A DNA stretch of 64,000 nt from JAXHLG01 sp034522495 (GTDB lineage: Bacteria; Patescibacteriota; Minisyncoccia; Moranbacterales; DUUL01), in the NCBI GenBank assembly GCA_034522495.1, contig JAXHLG010000002.1:496001-560000 (forward strand). The letters run 5' to 3'. The translations under genes and the position numbers were made by a program. Below, one piece after another: positions 13,841-22,780 of the stretch. Position 1 is the stretch's first letter. Each line of letters starts with the position of its first letter. A model generated the notes under the pieces. That model was not told where the DNA came from, ran no database searches, and was given only the letters and a program-made list of their open reading frames with translations.

Positions 13841-16800
13841 ATGCCTGACAATAAAATTACAAAAATTTCCGACTTTGATATTGTTCAATTGAAACTATCT
13901 TCGCCGGAAAATATAGTTGAATGGTCTCACGGCGAGGTAGCCAGGCCGGAAACAATCAATTACAGAACTCAAAGGTACGAAAAAGACGGCCTTTTCTGTG
14001 AGAAAATTTTCGGGCCCTCCAAGGACTGGGAGTGCTATTGCGGAAAGTATAAGAAAATTCGCTACAAAGGAATCATCTGCGATAAGTGCGGCGTGGAAGT
14101 TACCCGAGCTATAGTTAGAAGAGAGAGAATGGGACACATCAATCTCGCCTCGGCGGTGTCTCACATTTGGTTCTTGAAAGGCGTGCCTTCCAAGATAGGC
14201 CTTGCTTTGAATTTAACACCTCAAGCCTTAGAGAGAGTGGTTTATTTTGCCGGCTATATTGTTACCAAAGTAGACGAGGAGGCTCGCCAGGAAAGCATTA
14301 AGAATCTTGACGCGGATTTAAAAAAACAGCTCAAAAACGCTTCTGCCAAGAAAGAAAAAGACAATCTCAAACAAGTGTTTAAACAGGCCAAAGACGAAGT
14401 CAAGGGTCTGCAGCTGAAACAAATTCTCAGCGAGGTAGATTATTATAATCTTTCTCGAAAATTCGGACAGATTTTTGAAGCCTCCATCGGAGCCGAAGCT
14501 ATTGAAAAATTGCTGGCGGAAATTGATTTGGACAAAGAAATTGACCAATTAGAGAAAAAATTGAGCGAAAAGAAAGGCGCGGATCAGAAAAAATCCATCA
14601 AAAGGCTGCGTTTGCTCAAAGGAATGAAAATGGCCGGCTTGAGGCCGGAGTGGATGATGCTTCGGGTAATACCGGTTATGCCTCCGGATTTGAGGCCGAT
14701 GGTGCAATTGGACGGAGGAAGATTCGCGACTTCGGACCTTAACGATTTGTACAGAAGAATTATCAACAGAAACAACCGCTTAAAAAAATTGATCGAACTG
14801 GGCGCTCCGGAGGTTATTCAAAGAAATGAGAAAAGAATGCTGCAGGAAGCAGTAGACGCCTTAATTGACAATGATGCTCGAAGAAGCCAGACTCGGGTTG
14901 CCGCTTCCACCGGCCAGAGCAGAGCCCTTAAATCGATAGCCGATATGCTCAAAGGCAAACAGGGAAGATTTAGACAGAACTTGCTGGGAAAAAGAGTGGA
15001 TTATTCCGGAAGAAGCGTTATCGTTATCGGACCCAGTTTAAAACTGGATGAATGCGGAATACCGAAAAAGATGGCGCTGGAATTGTTTAAGCCTTTTATT
15101 ATTAACAAATTGATTGAAAAAGAGTACGCGCACAATGTTAGAACTGCCGGAAGAATGGTGGACGGAGAAGCGGAGGAAGCGTATGCTATGCTGGAAAAAA
15201 TAATCGATGAGCAGTACGTTCTCTTGAATCGCGCTCCCACTCTGCATAGGCTTTCTATTCAAGCTTTCAAGCCCAGGCTTATCGAAGGCAAAGCTATCCA
15301 GATTCATCCGTTGGTTTGCGCCGCCTTTAACGCCGACTTTGATGGCGATCAAATGGCCGTTCACGTGCCGCTTACCAAAAAAGCCAGGCAAGAGTGCGCC
15401 GAAATAATGCTTTCCAGCAAAAACCTTTTAAAGCCCTCCAGCGGCGAACCCATCACAAACCCTTCTCAGGATATTGTTCTAGGCATTTATTATCTAACCG
15501 CCTTAACTGAAGAGGGGCGCGGGGTTGGAAAATATTTCTCATCTTTGGAGGATATAATTACCGCTTATCAATCCAATGTTATCGATTTAAGAGCCAAGGT
15601 GTCATTATATGCCCAAGACGGTCGGAAGATTGAGACTTCAGCCGGGCAAGCGCTCTTGAATGACATATTGCCGGAAAACCTTCGCTACATTAATAAAAAT
15701 TTGGACAAGGGGGATTTGAAAAAACTAATTGCCGAATTTTTGCATTCGGAAGGAATTGAGAAAACGGTACATTTCCTGGATCAGCTAAAAACACTGGGCT
15801 TCCACTATGTGACCCAGTCCGGAATCAGCTTGGGGATTGAGGATATTCATATTCCCGAAAAGAAAGAGGAAATTGTGGCGGCCGCGGAAAAAAGAGTGGA
15901 GGAACTTAATGATCAATTTGAAGCCGGGCTTTTGACTGATGATGAAAGAAAAATTAAAATTATTGAAATTTGGAACGAAACCAAGAATCAAGTAGGCGAA
16001 GAGGTTAAAAAACTCATAGATCCGGATGGCCCGATCGCTACTATGATAAATTCCAAAGCGAGGGGATCCGAGGGCGTAGTGGTTCAAATGGCCGGAATGA
16101 AAGGCCTGGTGGCCGGCCCTACCGGAGAAACTATTGAGCTGCCTATCAAGGGCTCGCTGAAGGGCGGGTTTAATGTTCTTGAATATTTTATTGCCACCCA
16201 CGGAGCCAGGAAGGGTATGGCCGACACCGCCTTGAGAACTGCTACTGCCGGCTATCTTACCCGAAGATTGGTTGATGTTGCCCAGGATATTATTGTTAAA
16301 GAAGACGATTGCGGAGACACCGAGGGAGGCTATATGTATTTGGAAGACGCTGAAAATATAGGCCAAAGCTTTGCTTCCCGCGTCGCGGGAAGAGTGCTGA
16401 TGGAAGATGCCAAAGATCCGCAAAGCAAGGAAATAATTGCCAAAAAAGGCGAGCTGATTACCCATGAGCAATCAAAAGCCATTGAAGAAAAAAGAGTGAA
16501 AAGCGTTAAAATTAGAAATTTGGTTACTTGTAAAACTCCCCGGGGTGTTTGCCGTAAATGCTATGGTCTTGATTTGGGCAGGAATGAAATAGTGAAATCC
16601 GGCGAGGCAGTGGGAGCGGTAGCCGCCCAAGCCATCGGCGAACCGGGGACTCAATTAACTATGAGAACTTTTCATATCGGCGGTGTAGCGGGAACGGATA
16701 TTACGCAGGGCTTGCCGAGAGTGGAGGAAATTTTTGAAGGCCGCCCGCCCAAAACGGAAGCTATTCTGGCGGAATTTAATGGAAAAGTTTTAGACATCAA

Positions 16801-17428
16801 AGAGAACGAAAAACAAAAAATCATAAGAGTTGAAAAAACTTCTCCGGACAAGAAAAAAGACGGCAAAAAAGAGGTTAAAGAATATGCCATACCGGCTGTC
16901 ATAAACGCCAAAGTGGAGAAAGGCGATCTTATCGCTGAAGGGCAAGTGCTTTCAGAAGGGCATATTGATTTAAGAAAAATATTTAAAATCAGTGGCAGAG
17001 ACGCGCTTCAGAGATATATTGTCCAAGAAGTCCAGGAGATTTATCAAACGCAAGGCGAAGGCATCAACGACAAGCATTTGGAAATCATCATAAGAAGAAT
17101 GCTCTCCAGGGTCAAAGTGACTCAAGCCGGCGATAGCGAATTGTTGGAAGGCGATATCGTAGAGTTTGAAAAGTTCAATGAGATCAACGCAAGAATCGAA
17201 TCGGAGGGCAAGCAGCCAGCTAAAGGAGAAAGACTGGTGATGGGCATCTCCAAAGTAGCCCTCTCTACGGACAGCTTTTTATCCGCCGCCTCCTTCCAAG
17301 AAACGGCAAAAGTGTTAATTGATGCCTCAACTCAAGGCAAGCAGGATAATCTGCGGGGCCTCAAAGAAAACATCATTATTGGAAAATTAATTCCGGCCGG
17401 CACGGGCTATCGAAAAGATCTCAAGTAA
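13841..17428 (+). CDS. rpoC: DNA-directed RNA polymerase subunit beta'
   Basis: 1195 residues. The N-terminal zinc finger is CYCGKYK...CDKCGV. The bridge to the active centre includes NLLGKRVDYSGRSVI and the catalytic NADFDGDQMAVH with its three aspartates. LLNRAPTLHRLSIQAF, the trigger-loop region (GMADTALRTATAGYLTRRLVDVAQD), the second zinc site (DCGDTEG...CKTPRGVCRKCYG) and the C-terminal GEPGTQLTMRTFHIGG block are intact. It forms the catalytic core with rpoB just upstream. Its stop is closely followed by half a MITE-like element and a shared terminator with the convergent rpsT. Confidence 0.97.
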   Translation: MPDNKITKISDFDIVQLKLSSPENIVEWSHGEVARPETINYRTQRYEKDGLFCEKIFGPSKDWECYCGKYKKIRYKGIICDKCGVEVTRAIVRRERMGHINLASAVSHIWFLKGVPSKIGLALNLTPQALERVVYFAGYIVTKVDEEARQESIKNLDADLKKQLKNASAKKEKDNLKQVFKQAKDEVKGLQLKQILSEVDYYNLSRKFGQIFEASIGAEAIEKLLAEIDLDKEIDQLEKKLSEKKGADQKKSIKRLRLLKGMKMAGLRPEWMMLRVIPVMPPDLRPMVQLDGGRFATSDLNDLYRRIINRNNRLKKLIELGAPEVIQRNEKRMLQEAVDALIDNDARRSQTRVAASTGQSRALKSIADMLKGKQGRFRQNLLGKRVDYSGRSVIVIGPSLKLDECGIPKKMALELFKPFIINKLIEKEYAHNVRTAGRMVDGEAEEAYAMLEKIIDEQYVLLNRAPTLHRLSIQAFKPRLIEGKAIQIHPLVCAAFNADFDGDQMAVHVPLTKKARQECAEIMLSSKNLLKPSSGEPITNPSQDIVLGIYYLTALTEEGRGVGKYFSSLEDIITAYQSNVIDLRAKVSLYAQDGRKIETSAGQALLNDILPENLRYINKNLDKGDLKKLIAEFLHSEGIEKTVHFLDQLKTLGFHYVTQSGISLGIEDIHIPEKKEEIVAAAEKRVEELNDQFEAGLLTDDERKIKIIEIWNETKNQVGEEVKKLIDPDGPIATMINSKARGSEGVVVQMAGMKGLVAGPTGETIELPIKGSLKGGFNVLEYFIATHGARKGMADTALRTATAGYLTRRLVDVAQDIIVKEDDCGDTEGGYMYLEDAENIGQSFASRVAGRVLMEDAKDPQSKEIIAKKGELITHEQSKAIEEKRVKSVKIRNLVTCKTPRGVCRKCYGLDLGRNEIVKSGEAVGAVAAQAIGEPGTQLTMRTFHIGGVAGTDITQGLPRVEEIFEGRPPKTEAILAEFNGKVLDIKENEKQKIIRVEKTSPDKKKDGKKEVKEYAIPAVINAKVEKGDLIAEGQVLSEGHIDLRKIFKISGRDALQRYIVQEVQEIYQTQGEGINDKHLEIIIRRMLSRVKVTQAGDSELLEGDIVEFEKFNEINARIESEGKQPAKGERLVMGISKVALSTDSFLSAASFQETAKVLIDASTQGKQDNLRGLKENIIIGKLIPAGTGYRKDLK

Positions 17429-17435
17429 TCTTCAA

Positions 17436-17484
17436 GGGACTGTTTCTAAACACCGTTTTAGTGCGAAATTTTTCATTTTTTAGA
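17436..17484 (+). repeat. Left half of MITE-like family 2 downstream of rpoC
   Basis: GGGACTGTTTCTAAACACC and the following CGTTTTAGTGCGAAATTT match the left half of the complete elements at 32973 and 38579; the right half is absent. It starts 7 bp after the rpoC stop. Confidence 0.7.
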
Positions 17485-17499
17485 CAAAAGCAAACTCAC

Positions 17500-17529
17500 A
17501 AAAAACCCCTTATTTTTAAGGGGTTTTTT
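17500..17529. terminator. Bidirectional terminator between rpoC and rpsT
   Basis: AAAAAACCCCTTA and TAAGGGGTTTTTT form a perfect stem, with a T-run on each strand, correctly placed for both convergent genes. Confidence 0.92.
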
Positions 17530-17550
17530 GAAAGCCAAAAAAACGTTCTG

Positions 17551-17811
17551 TTACATTTGCTTTATCTTTCTGGATAGGGAAGACTTTCGTCTGGCAGCGG
17601 TATTTTTCTTTATGACGCCTTTCTTGGCTGCTTTGTCAATAAATTTTTGAGCGGTTAAGAAGTTGCTTTTCGCTTTTTCTTGACTGCCCTCTTTAATTGC
17701 ATCAGCTACCTGCCTAACTGCCGATTTCATGTCGTTTTTCCGCTTTTTGTTAGCGGAGGTCTTCTTTTCAGTGACTTTAATATACTTTTTTGCTGACTCT
17801 AGGATTGGCAT
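17551..17811 (-). CDS. rpsT: 30S ribosomal protein S20
   Basis: An 86-residue highly basic protein with the S20 pattern: SAKKYIKVTEKKTSANKKRKNDMKSAVRQV at the N-terminus and AQKFIDKAAKKGVIKKNTAARRKSSLSRKI at the C-terminus, the three-helix bundle that binds 16S rRNA early in assembly. It is transcribed convergently to rpoC and shares its terminator. The length is normal for the family. Confidence 0.95.
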   Translation of the reverse strand: MPILESAKKYIKVTEKKTSANKKRKNDMKSAVRQVADAIKEGSQEKAKSNFLTAQKFIDKAAKKGVIKKNTAARRKSSLSRKIKQM

Positions 17812-17940
17812 ATGCTTCTTATTTATCGATTAACTAATAGTAAACTTAACACAATCTGGAATAATTGTAAAGATAATGTTAGTATGAAAATGTATCATGA
17901 AGATTGTATCAAGAATTATGAATTTATATTAATTTCAAAA

Positions 17941-18029
17941 ACACCTTAAACAAGCCTGAAAGGCAAGTGCGCATAAAACCAAGCCTTGCTTTGCTCTCGG
18001 CATTGCCGGAGAGTAATCGCGTAATTCCT
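17941..18029 (-). repeat. Arm of palindromic repeat family C
   Basis: CCTTAAACAAGCCTGAAAGG...AAAACCAAGCCTTGCTTTG...CGCGTAATTCCT is nearly identical to the right arm of the composite element at 38742-38826. Here the CTTAA site used for insertion at 38.6 kb is still empty. The rest of the gap to ruvA is simple repeats of the type TTCATAATACAT. Confidence 0.8.
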
Positions 18030-18106
18030 ATATTTGTCAAAATACACAATTCATAATTCATAATACATTCTTCATAATACAAGTTTATAATTCATAATAC
18101 ATACCC

Positions 18107-18676
18107 ATGATTGGAAAATTAAAAGGAAAAGTGGATTATATCAGAAACAGTTTTGCCGTGGTTGACGTTCAAGGATTGGGTTATAAGGTGCAGCTTAGCG
18201 AGGTGTCGGCGGGAAAAATTGCCAAGGAAAATAAAGTCGAATTGTTTATTCATACTTATGTTAGAGAAGATCAATTAACTCTCTACGGCTTTATCGGCGC
18301 TGACGAATTGGAAATTTTTGAGTTGCTGATATCTGTTTCCGGAATCGGTCCAAAGGCGGCTCTTTCCATTTTAAACATAGCCTCCCCTGATTCTATTAAA
18401 ACAGCTATTTTAAATCAAAATGTGTCAATATTGACCCGTGTTTCCGGTGTAGGAAAAAGAACTGCCGAGCGCGTAGTCATGGAGTTGCAAAATAAAATCG
18501 AAGATTTGCCTGAAGCAGCTATGCAGGAAGCCAGGGGCGACCAGGAAGTAATGGAAGCCTTGATGGCTATGGGGTATAGCGCTTCCGAGGCCAGAGAGGC
18601 GGCTAAGGCGGTTGAAGACAAAAGCGCCGACGTATCGGAAAAAATCAAGCTGGCCCTTAAGTCGATAAAAAGGTGA
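18107..18676 (+). CDS. ruvA: Holliday junction branch migration protein RuvA
   Basis: 189 residues with the usual three parts: an N-terminal OB-fold (MIGKLKGKVDYIRNSFAVVDVQGLGYKV), helix-hairpin-helix motifs (LLISVSGIGPKAALSIL and LTRVSGVGKRTAERVVMELQNKI), and a C-terminal domain (EVMEALMAMGYSASEAREAAKAV) that contacts RuvB. It binds four-way junctions as a tetramer to steer branch migration. ruvB and ruvC are not in the window. The stop overlaps the Shine-Dalgarno region of the following gene, so the two are likely co-translated. Confidence 0.96.
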   Translation: MIGKLKGKVDYIRNSFAVVDVQGLGYKVQLSEVSAGKIAKENKVELFIHTYVREDQLTLYGFIGADELEIFELLISVSGIGPKAALSILNIASPDSIKTAILNQNVSILTRVSGVGKRTAERVVMELQNKIEDLPEAAMQEARGDQEVMEALMAMGYSASEAREAAKAVEDKSADVSEKIKLALKSIKR

Positions 18677-18678
18677 TT

Positions 18679-19659
18679 ATGAACAAACTGGAAAAATTTT
18701 TAAAAGAAAATACAAAAGACGGCGGATTGCTTCAGTCTGGCTTTTGGAGAATTGTTCAAGAAAAAAACGGAAGAGAAACGACCGTTTTCCAAGGGGAGGG
18801 ATTTAGAGCTCTTTTCATCAAGCATCGCTTGCCTATCGCGGGAAGCTATTTGTTTTGCCCCCGCGGACCCGCGGTTAACAGCGGGCGCAGAAAAGAAGCT
18901 TGGAAAGAGTTGATAAAAAAAATCGATGATTATGTCGTAAATAATAAGATTTCCTGGATAAGGGCGGAGCCTCAAAATATGGAGGACATAGAAGAGCTGA
19001 AAAAACTTGCCGGCAGAAAAATTTCAAAAGCCCCGAAAAATCATGAACCGGAAGAAACCTTAATAATTGACTTGAAAAAGCCTCAAGGGGAATTGTTAAG
19101 CCAAATGAAGTCAAAAACCCGCTATAACATCAGGCTGAGCCGAAGAAAGAGGGTGGCGGTAAAAAGAAAAACCGCGGAATCCGGTTTTGAGGATTTTTGG
19201 AAATTATTTCTAGAAACGGCCCGGAGGGACAAAATTAACCTGCACCCGAAAGAACACTACAAAAACTTGTTGAGTTCAAAATTAGAAGATAGAATTTTTC
19301 TCTATCTGGCTTATTGGCAAAATGTTCCGATAGGAGGAATAATTGTCGGAATATACGGCGGGACGGCTGTTTATCTTCACGGGGCGTCTTCTTACCCGCA
19401 CCGTCAGTTGATGGGCAACTACGCTTTGCAGTGGCATGCAATGAAGAAAGCTAAGCAAGCCGGCGCAGACAGGTATGATTTGGGCGGAGCCGCTCTTAAG
19501 AAAAACAAAAAAAGCTGGCAGGGAATTACTCATTTTAAAAAAGGCTTTTGCCCCGATTGCCAGTCAGTCGAGTTTCCAGGCTGTTACGATATAATTATTG
19601 ATCAAAAAAAGTATTATTTATACAAGATTCTTAGAAAAGCCAGATCAATTATCCGATAA
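18679..19659 (+). CDS. FemAB-family aminoacyltransferase / peptidoglycan bridge GNAT protein
   Basis: 326 residues, taken from the ATG at 18679 behind AAAAAGGTG; a GTG at 18673 overlaps ruvA. The protein shows the two-lobed GNAT arrangement of FemAB/MurM: the N-lobe includes FCPRGPAVNSG, the centre has the LSQMKSKTRYNIRLSRRKRV block where the family has K-x-R-N-I/V-x-x-A, and the C-lobe ends with MGNYALQWHAMKKAKQAGADRYDLGGA. FemAB enzymes transfer amino acids from aminoacyl-tRNA to peptidoglycan precursors. The MurE-like ligase follows within 30 nt, which supports a cell-wall role. Confidence 0.85.
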   Translation: MNKLEKFLKENTKDGGLLQSGFWRIVQEKNGRETTVFQGEGFRALFIKHRLPIAGSYLFCPRGPAVNSGRRKEAWKELIKKIDDYVVNNKISWIRAEPQNMEDIEELKKLAGRKISKAPKNHEPEETLIIDLKKPQGELLSQMKSKTRYNIRLSRRKRVAVKRKTAESGFEDFWKLFLETARRDKINLHPKEHYKNLLSSKLEDRIFLYLAYWQNVPIGGIIVGIYGGTAVYLHGASSYPHRQLMGNYALQWHAMKKAKQAGADRYDLGGAALKKNKKSWQGITHFKKGFCPDCQSVEFPGCYDIIIDQKKYYLYKILRKARSIIR

Positions 19660-19685
19660 AAACTTTTATTTGTAAAAAAGATTCG

Positions 19686-20969
19686 ATGGAAATCAAAAGA
19701 ACCTATCAACAGCTTAAGAATGTTTATCATTTAATTAAAGCTGTTGCGGCCAATTTTTATTATTTATTTCCTTCTAAAAAAATTTGCATTATAGCTGTGA
19801 CTGGCACTAACGGCAAAACTTCCACCGTCTGGATGGTGAATAAAATTTTGGAAGAAGCCGGCTGCAAGACCGCGGTCAGCTCCACTATCAATTTTAAAAT
19901 TGGCTCAAAAGAATGGGTCAACAAGACCAAATTTACTACCAGATCTTCTTGGGAAATACAAAAATTCATCAATAAGGCAGTTCAGCAAAAATGCCGGTAC
20001 TTGGTTATGGAAGTTTCATCCCATTCTTTGGATCAAAACCGCGTGTGGGGAACTAGTTTTAATGCTGCCGTGCTCACCAACATCACCAGGGAGCACCTAG
20101 ACTACCACCGCACAATGCGCGAATATGAAAAGGCTAAGGCCAAGCTGTTTCAAATGACGGCTAAGAATTTCGGATCAGGCGTCATAAATATGAACAATAA
20201 GATAAACGAACCTCAGCGTTTTTTATCCCGAGATATGAATAAATACTTTTTTTACGGAAGGGAAAAGGGGGCTAATTTTTGGCCGGAAGCCAATAACGGT
20301 GAATTAGTTATTGCCAATAATGTTTCAATAGGAAAATCATCCACCAAGTTTAAGGTCGATGATCAAGCTTTCCACCTAAGCCTGCCCGGAGAAATTAATC
20401 TGGAAAATGCTTTGGCATCGATTTGTGTTGCTAAATTATTGCAATTGCCGCTTGAGAAAGCCTCCCGAGCGCTGAGCAAAATGAAACTGATTCCCGGCAG
20501 AATGGAAAAGGTTGAGAATAAGAAAGGAGTCGGAATAATAATCGACTACGCTTTAACGCCGGACTCCATGGAAAGGCTTGGCAAGACTTATGTTGCGGAT
20601 GATGGAAAAAATTTAATCTGGGTTTTCGGAAGCTGCGGGGAAAGAGACAGGGGAAAAAGGCCCATAATGGGCGAAATTGCTTCTAAATACGCAGACAAGA
20701 TTATTTTAACCAATGAAGATCCCTACAATGAAAACCCCTCAAGAATCGTGGATGAGATAAAAGAGGGTATAAAAGGCAAAGCGGAGGGCGAAGGCTTTTG
20801 GGTGGTTATGGATAGACAAGAAGCTATAAAAAAAGCCCTTTCCATTGCAAAGAAGGGCGACATTGTTTTGATAACAGGGAAGGGGGCTGAGGAGAATATG
20901 ATGATTAAGGGAAAAAAGATACCCTGGAGCGATAAAAAAACGGTTCAGGAAGCTCTTCAAAATCTTTAA
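19686..20969 (+). CDS. Mur ligase, MurE-like, without a full N-terminal domain
   Basis: 427 residues. The ATP-binding motif VTGTNGKTSTVWMV begins only about 38 residues from the start, whereas a standard MurE has about 100 residues ahead of it, so the usual UDP-binding domain is missing or replaced. The central domain has VMEVSSHSLDQNRVWG and TNITREHLDYHRTM; the C-terminal domain has FGSCGERDRGKRPIMGEIA and TNEDPYNENP, at the position of the DNPR motif of diaminopimelate-adding enzymes. The Arg of that motif is replaced, so the added amino acid is unclear. It follows the FemAB-like gene and is probably in the same operon. Confidence 0.82.
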   Translation: MEIKRTYQQLKNVYHLIKAVAANFYYLFPSKKICIIAVTGTNGKTSTVWMVNKILEEAGCKTAVSSTINFKIGSKEWVNKTKFTTRSSWEIQKFINKAVQQKCRYLVMEVSSHSLDQNRVWGTSFNAAVLTNITREHLDYHRTMREYEKAKAKLFQMTAKNFGSGVINMNNKINEPQRFLSRDMNKYFFYGREKGANFWPEANNGELVIANNVSIGKSSTKFKVDDQAFHLSLPGEINLENALASICVAKLLQLPLEKASRALSKMKLIPGRMEKVENKKGVGIIIDYALTPDSMERLGKTYVADDGKNLIWVFGSCGERDRGKRPIMGEIASKYADKIILTNEDPYNENPSRIVDEIKEGIKGKAEGEGFWVVMDRQEAIKKALSIAKKGDIVLITGKGAEENMMIKGKKIPWSDKKTVQEALQNL

Positions 20970-20981
20970 GCGCGTTGCTTG

Positions 20982-21434
20982 CTAGGCTATCCAGCTTAAC
21001 TTTTCAAACAAAAAAATAAATCCATAAGCAAGGGCTAATCCATAAATCAAGCCCACAATTACCTCAGACGACCGATGGCCGATTCTTTCTTTCAGCCGAG
21101 GATATTTGTTTGCGTCCAGGTTCAAACTGTCAACCAGCATATTAAGGTACCTGCCTTGATCGCCCAAATACATTCTCAATCTCAAAGCGTCATCAATAAT
21201 GATTATCCCCAAAGAGAAAGCCACCAAAAAAGCCGCGCTATTAAAGCCCGCCAAGTGACCGGTCGCTACTATCATGGAAGTAACAAAAGCGCTATGAGTA
21301 GACGGCATATGTCCATGAGTGAAAAAATAGTTCCAATTAAGCCCGTGTTTCCAAGAAAAAATAAAAAACTTTGTCGCCTGGGTAATGCCGCCGACCACAA
21401 TTGGAATTAAAACATAAAAATAGCCTTCTTCCAT
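20982..21434 (-). CDS. Divergent PAP2-family membrane phosphatase
   Basis: About 150 residues, reading from the internal ATG at 21434 (MEEGYFYVLIPIV); a longer frame starts at 21473 but its first 13 residues look non-native. It has four to five hydrophobic helices with the family-specific motifs HMPSTHSAFVTS, RMYLGDQG and LKERIGHRSSEVIVGLIYG. This is the YuiD-type divergent PAP2 family, whose substrate is not firmly known; undecaprenyl or lipid phosphate is a guess from context. It is convergent to the MurE-like gene with a 12-bp gap. Confidence 0.82.
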   Translation of the reverse strand: MEEGYFYVLIPIVVGGITQATKFFIFSWKHGLNWNYFFTHGHMPSTHSAFVTSMIVATGHLAGFNSAAFLVAFSLGIIIIDDALRLRMYLGDQGRYLNMLVDSLNLDANKYPRLKERIGHRSSEVIVGLIYGLALAYGFIFLFEKLSWIA

Positions 21435-21484
21435 TTTTTTATGCTTGCAGGGGGATAATCCAATATCCGCCAAGCAAGGCTTGT

Positions 21485-22549
21485 TTAAGGATTATTGCAG
21501 GCTTCAAGATCTTTTTTGAATTGCTCCTGGTATATTTCAAGCAATGCCAGCAAAAGGGAAATCACCACCGGCCCGACGATAAATCCGGCCGCGCCGAAAA
21601 GCCCTATTCCGCCAAGCGTGGACAAGAACACTAGCAAAGGGTGCATGCTTGACTGCCCCTCCACCAATTTTGGCCTTAAGAGGTTATCTACACTGCTTAC
21701 CACGATAGCGCCGATAATAAATATAACCATTGCCTGCCAAACATTGCCCAGCAAAAGCATAACAATGCCTACCGGCAGCCAAACCAAAACTGCTCCCAAG
21801 AGGGGAATAATTGAGATAACTACGGTTACCATGGCCCACAAAACGGGAGCCGAAACGCCCGCGATCCAAAAAGTAAGCCCCATCAGCAAACCCTGAATCA
21901 AGGCGATCACCAGGGTTCCCTTGATAGTTGCTTTGGAAATCCGCTCAAAGCGTTCCATTAGCTTTTTTTCTTGTTTGGTGCTTAGGGGGCTAAGATTCAT
22001 AATTCTCCTTAAAAAGGCGTCGCCGTCTTTGAAGAAGTAATAAAGCGAAAAAAACATAACCGCCATCATAAAAACGAATCCGCTGGTGCTTTCGTAGGCC
22101 TTTTTAGCTAATCCAAAAACCAGGCCGGTGGCGCTCTGAGCTCCACTGGCTACTTGGGATGAGTTTAATAAGCTTTCATAATCTATTTTTTTGGGTATAA
22201 ACTCCAATCCGCCCACCAAGGGGATGTTTTTAACGGCGTCCATGCTTAACGCAATGTTGTTTTCTTGAAACTTTTGCACAAGGGAGTTTGTTTCAGCAAC
22301 GGCCAAGCTCAACACGCCAAAAAAAGGCAGGACGATAATGACAACTATCAAAAAACACATAAATAAAGAAGAAAGGCTTTTCCTCCCCCCCATCCCCTTT
22401 TTGACTTTTTTATATATTTTTCTGAACAGGGTGAATAAAACAAAAGCCAAAAATACCGACACCAAGAAAGGCTTGAATATTAAATACGCTCCCCATAAAA
22501 CAATGGCCAGAAAAATGAATAGAAATACGTGGCTTAAATGATTGTTCAT
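21485..22549 (-). CDS. AI-2E/PerM-family permease
   Basis: 354 residues with seven to eight transmembrane helices and the PerM-type layout: two N-terminal helices, a polar middle segment (SLVQKFQENNIALSMDAVKNIPLVGG), then the conserved LIQGLLMGLTFWIAG and VISIIPLLGAVLVWLPVGI blocks and the C-terminal VEGQSSMHPLLVFLSTLGGI. Family members export small molecules or ions; the substrate here is unknown. An in-frame GTG at 22570 lies inside the neighbouring repeat, so the ATG at 22549 is chosen. The repeat ends 14 bp upstream, meaning the native promoter may be within it or displaced. Confidence 0.85.
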   Translation of the reverse strand: MNNHLSHVFLFIFLAIVLWGAYLIFKPFLVSVFLAFVLFTLFRKIYKKVKKGMGGRKSLSSLFMCFLIVVIIVLPFFGVLSLAVAETNSLVQKFQENNIALSMDAVKNIPLVGGLEFIPKKIDYESLLNSSQVASGAQSATGLVFGLAKKAYESTSGFVFMMAVMFFSLYYFFKDGDAFLRRIMNLSPLSTKQEKKLMERFERISKATIKGTLVIALIQGLLMGLTFWIAGVSAPVLWAMVTVVISIIPLLGAVLVWLPVGIVMLLLGNVWQAMVIFIIGAIVVSSVDNLLRPKLVEGQSSMHPLLVFLSTLGGIGLFGAAGFIVGPVVISLLLALLEIYQEQFKKDLEACNNP

Positions 22550-22562
22550 AATTTTTTTAATT

Positions 22563-22731
22563 GAAACCACTGAAGAATGTCATTCTGAACTTGTTTATCC
22601 GGCTTTGACGGGCCGTGTCCGCCTCTGGCGGGATTCAGAATCTAATGATTACCAAAAAAGGCTTTGTAAAGAGATTCTGATTTTCATCAGAATGACAAAA
22701 TTTTCAAAATAATCAATTCTTCAGTGGTTTC
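22563..22731 (-). repeat. MITE-like repeat family 1, copy 2 (complete)
   Basis: 169 bp bounded by GAAACCACTGAAGAAT and ATTCTTCAGTGGTTTC, a perfect 16-bp terminal inverted repeat. It is inverted relative to copies at 2686 and 57257. It carries no frame and sits between the flippase and the PerM gene. Confidence 0.9.
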
Positions 22732-22780
22732 CTAATTATTTGTTTAAAGTATAGCAGATAATTTCTTATCGCAAAAGGTT

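Noticed and set aside
15785..16471. Long reverse-strand frame inside rpoC (228 codons), and similar ones inside rpoB and nrdD
   Set aside because: They lie antisense to unambiguous core genes and reflect codon bias of the sense strand.
18040..18106. TTCATAATACAT simple repeats before ruvA (also near 7990 and 34810) as an operator
   Set aside because: Low-complexity AT-rich sequence with variable copy number and no consistent relation to start codons.
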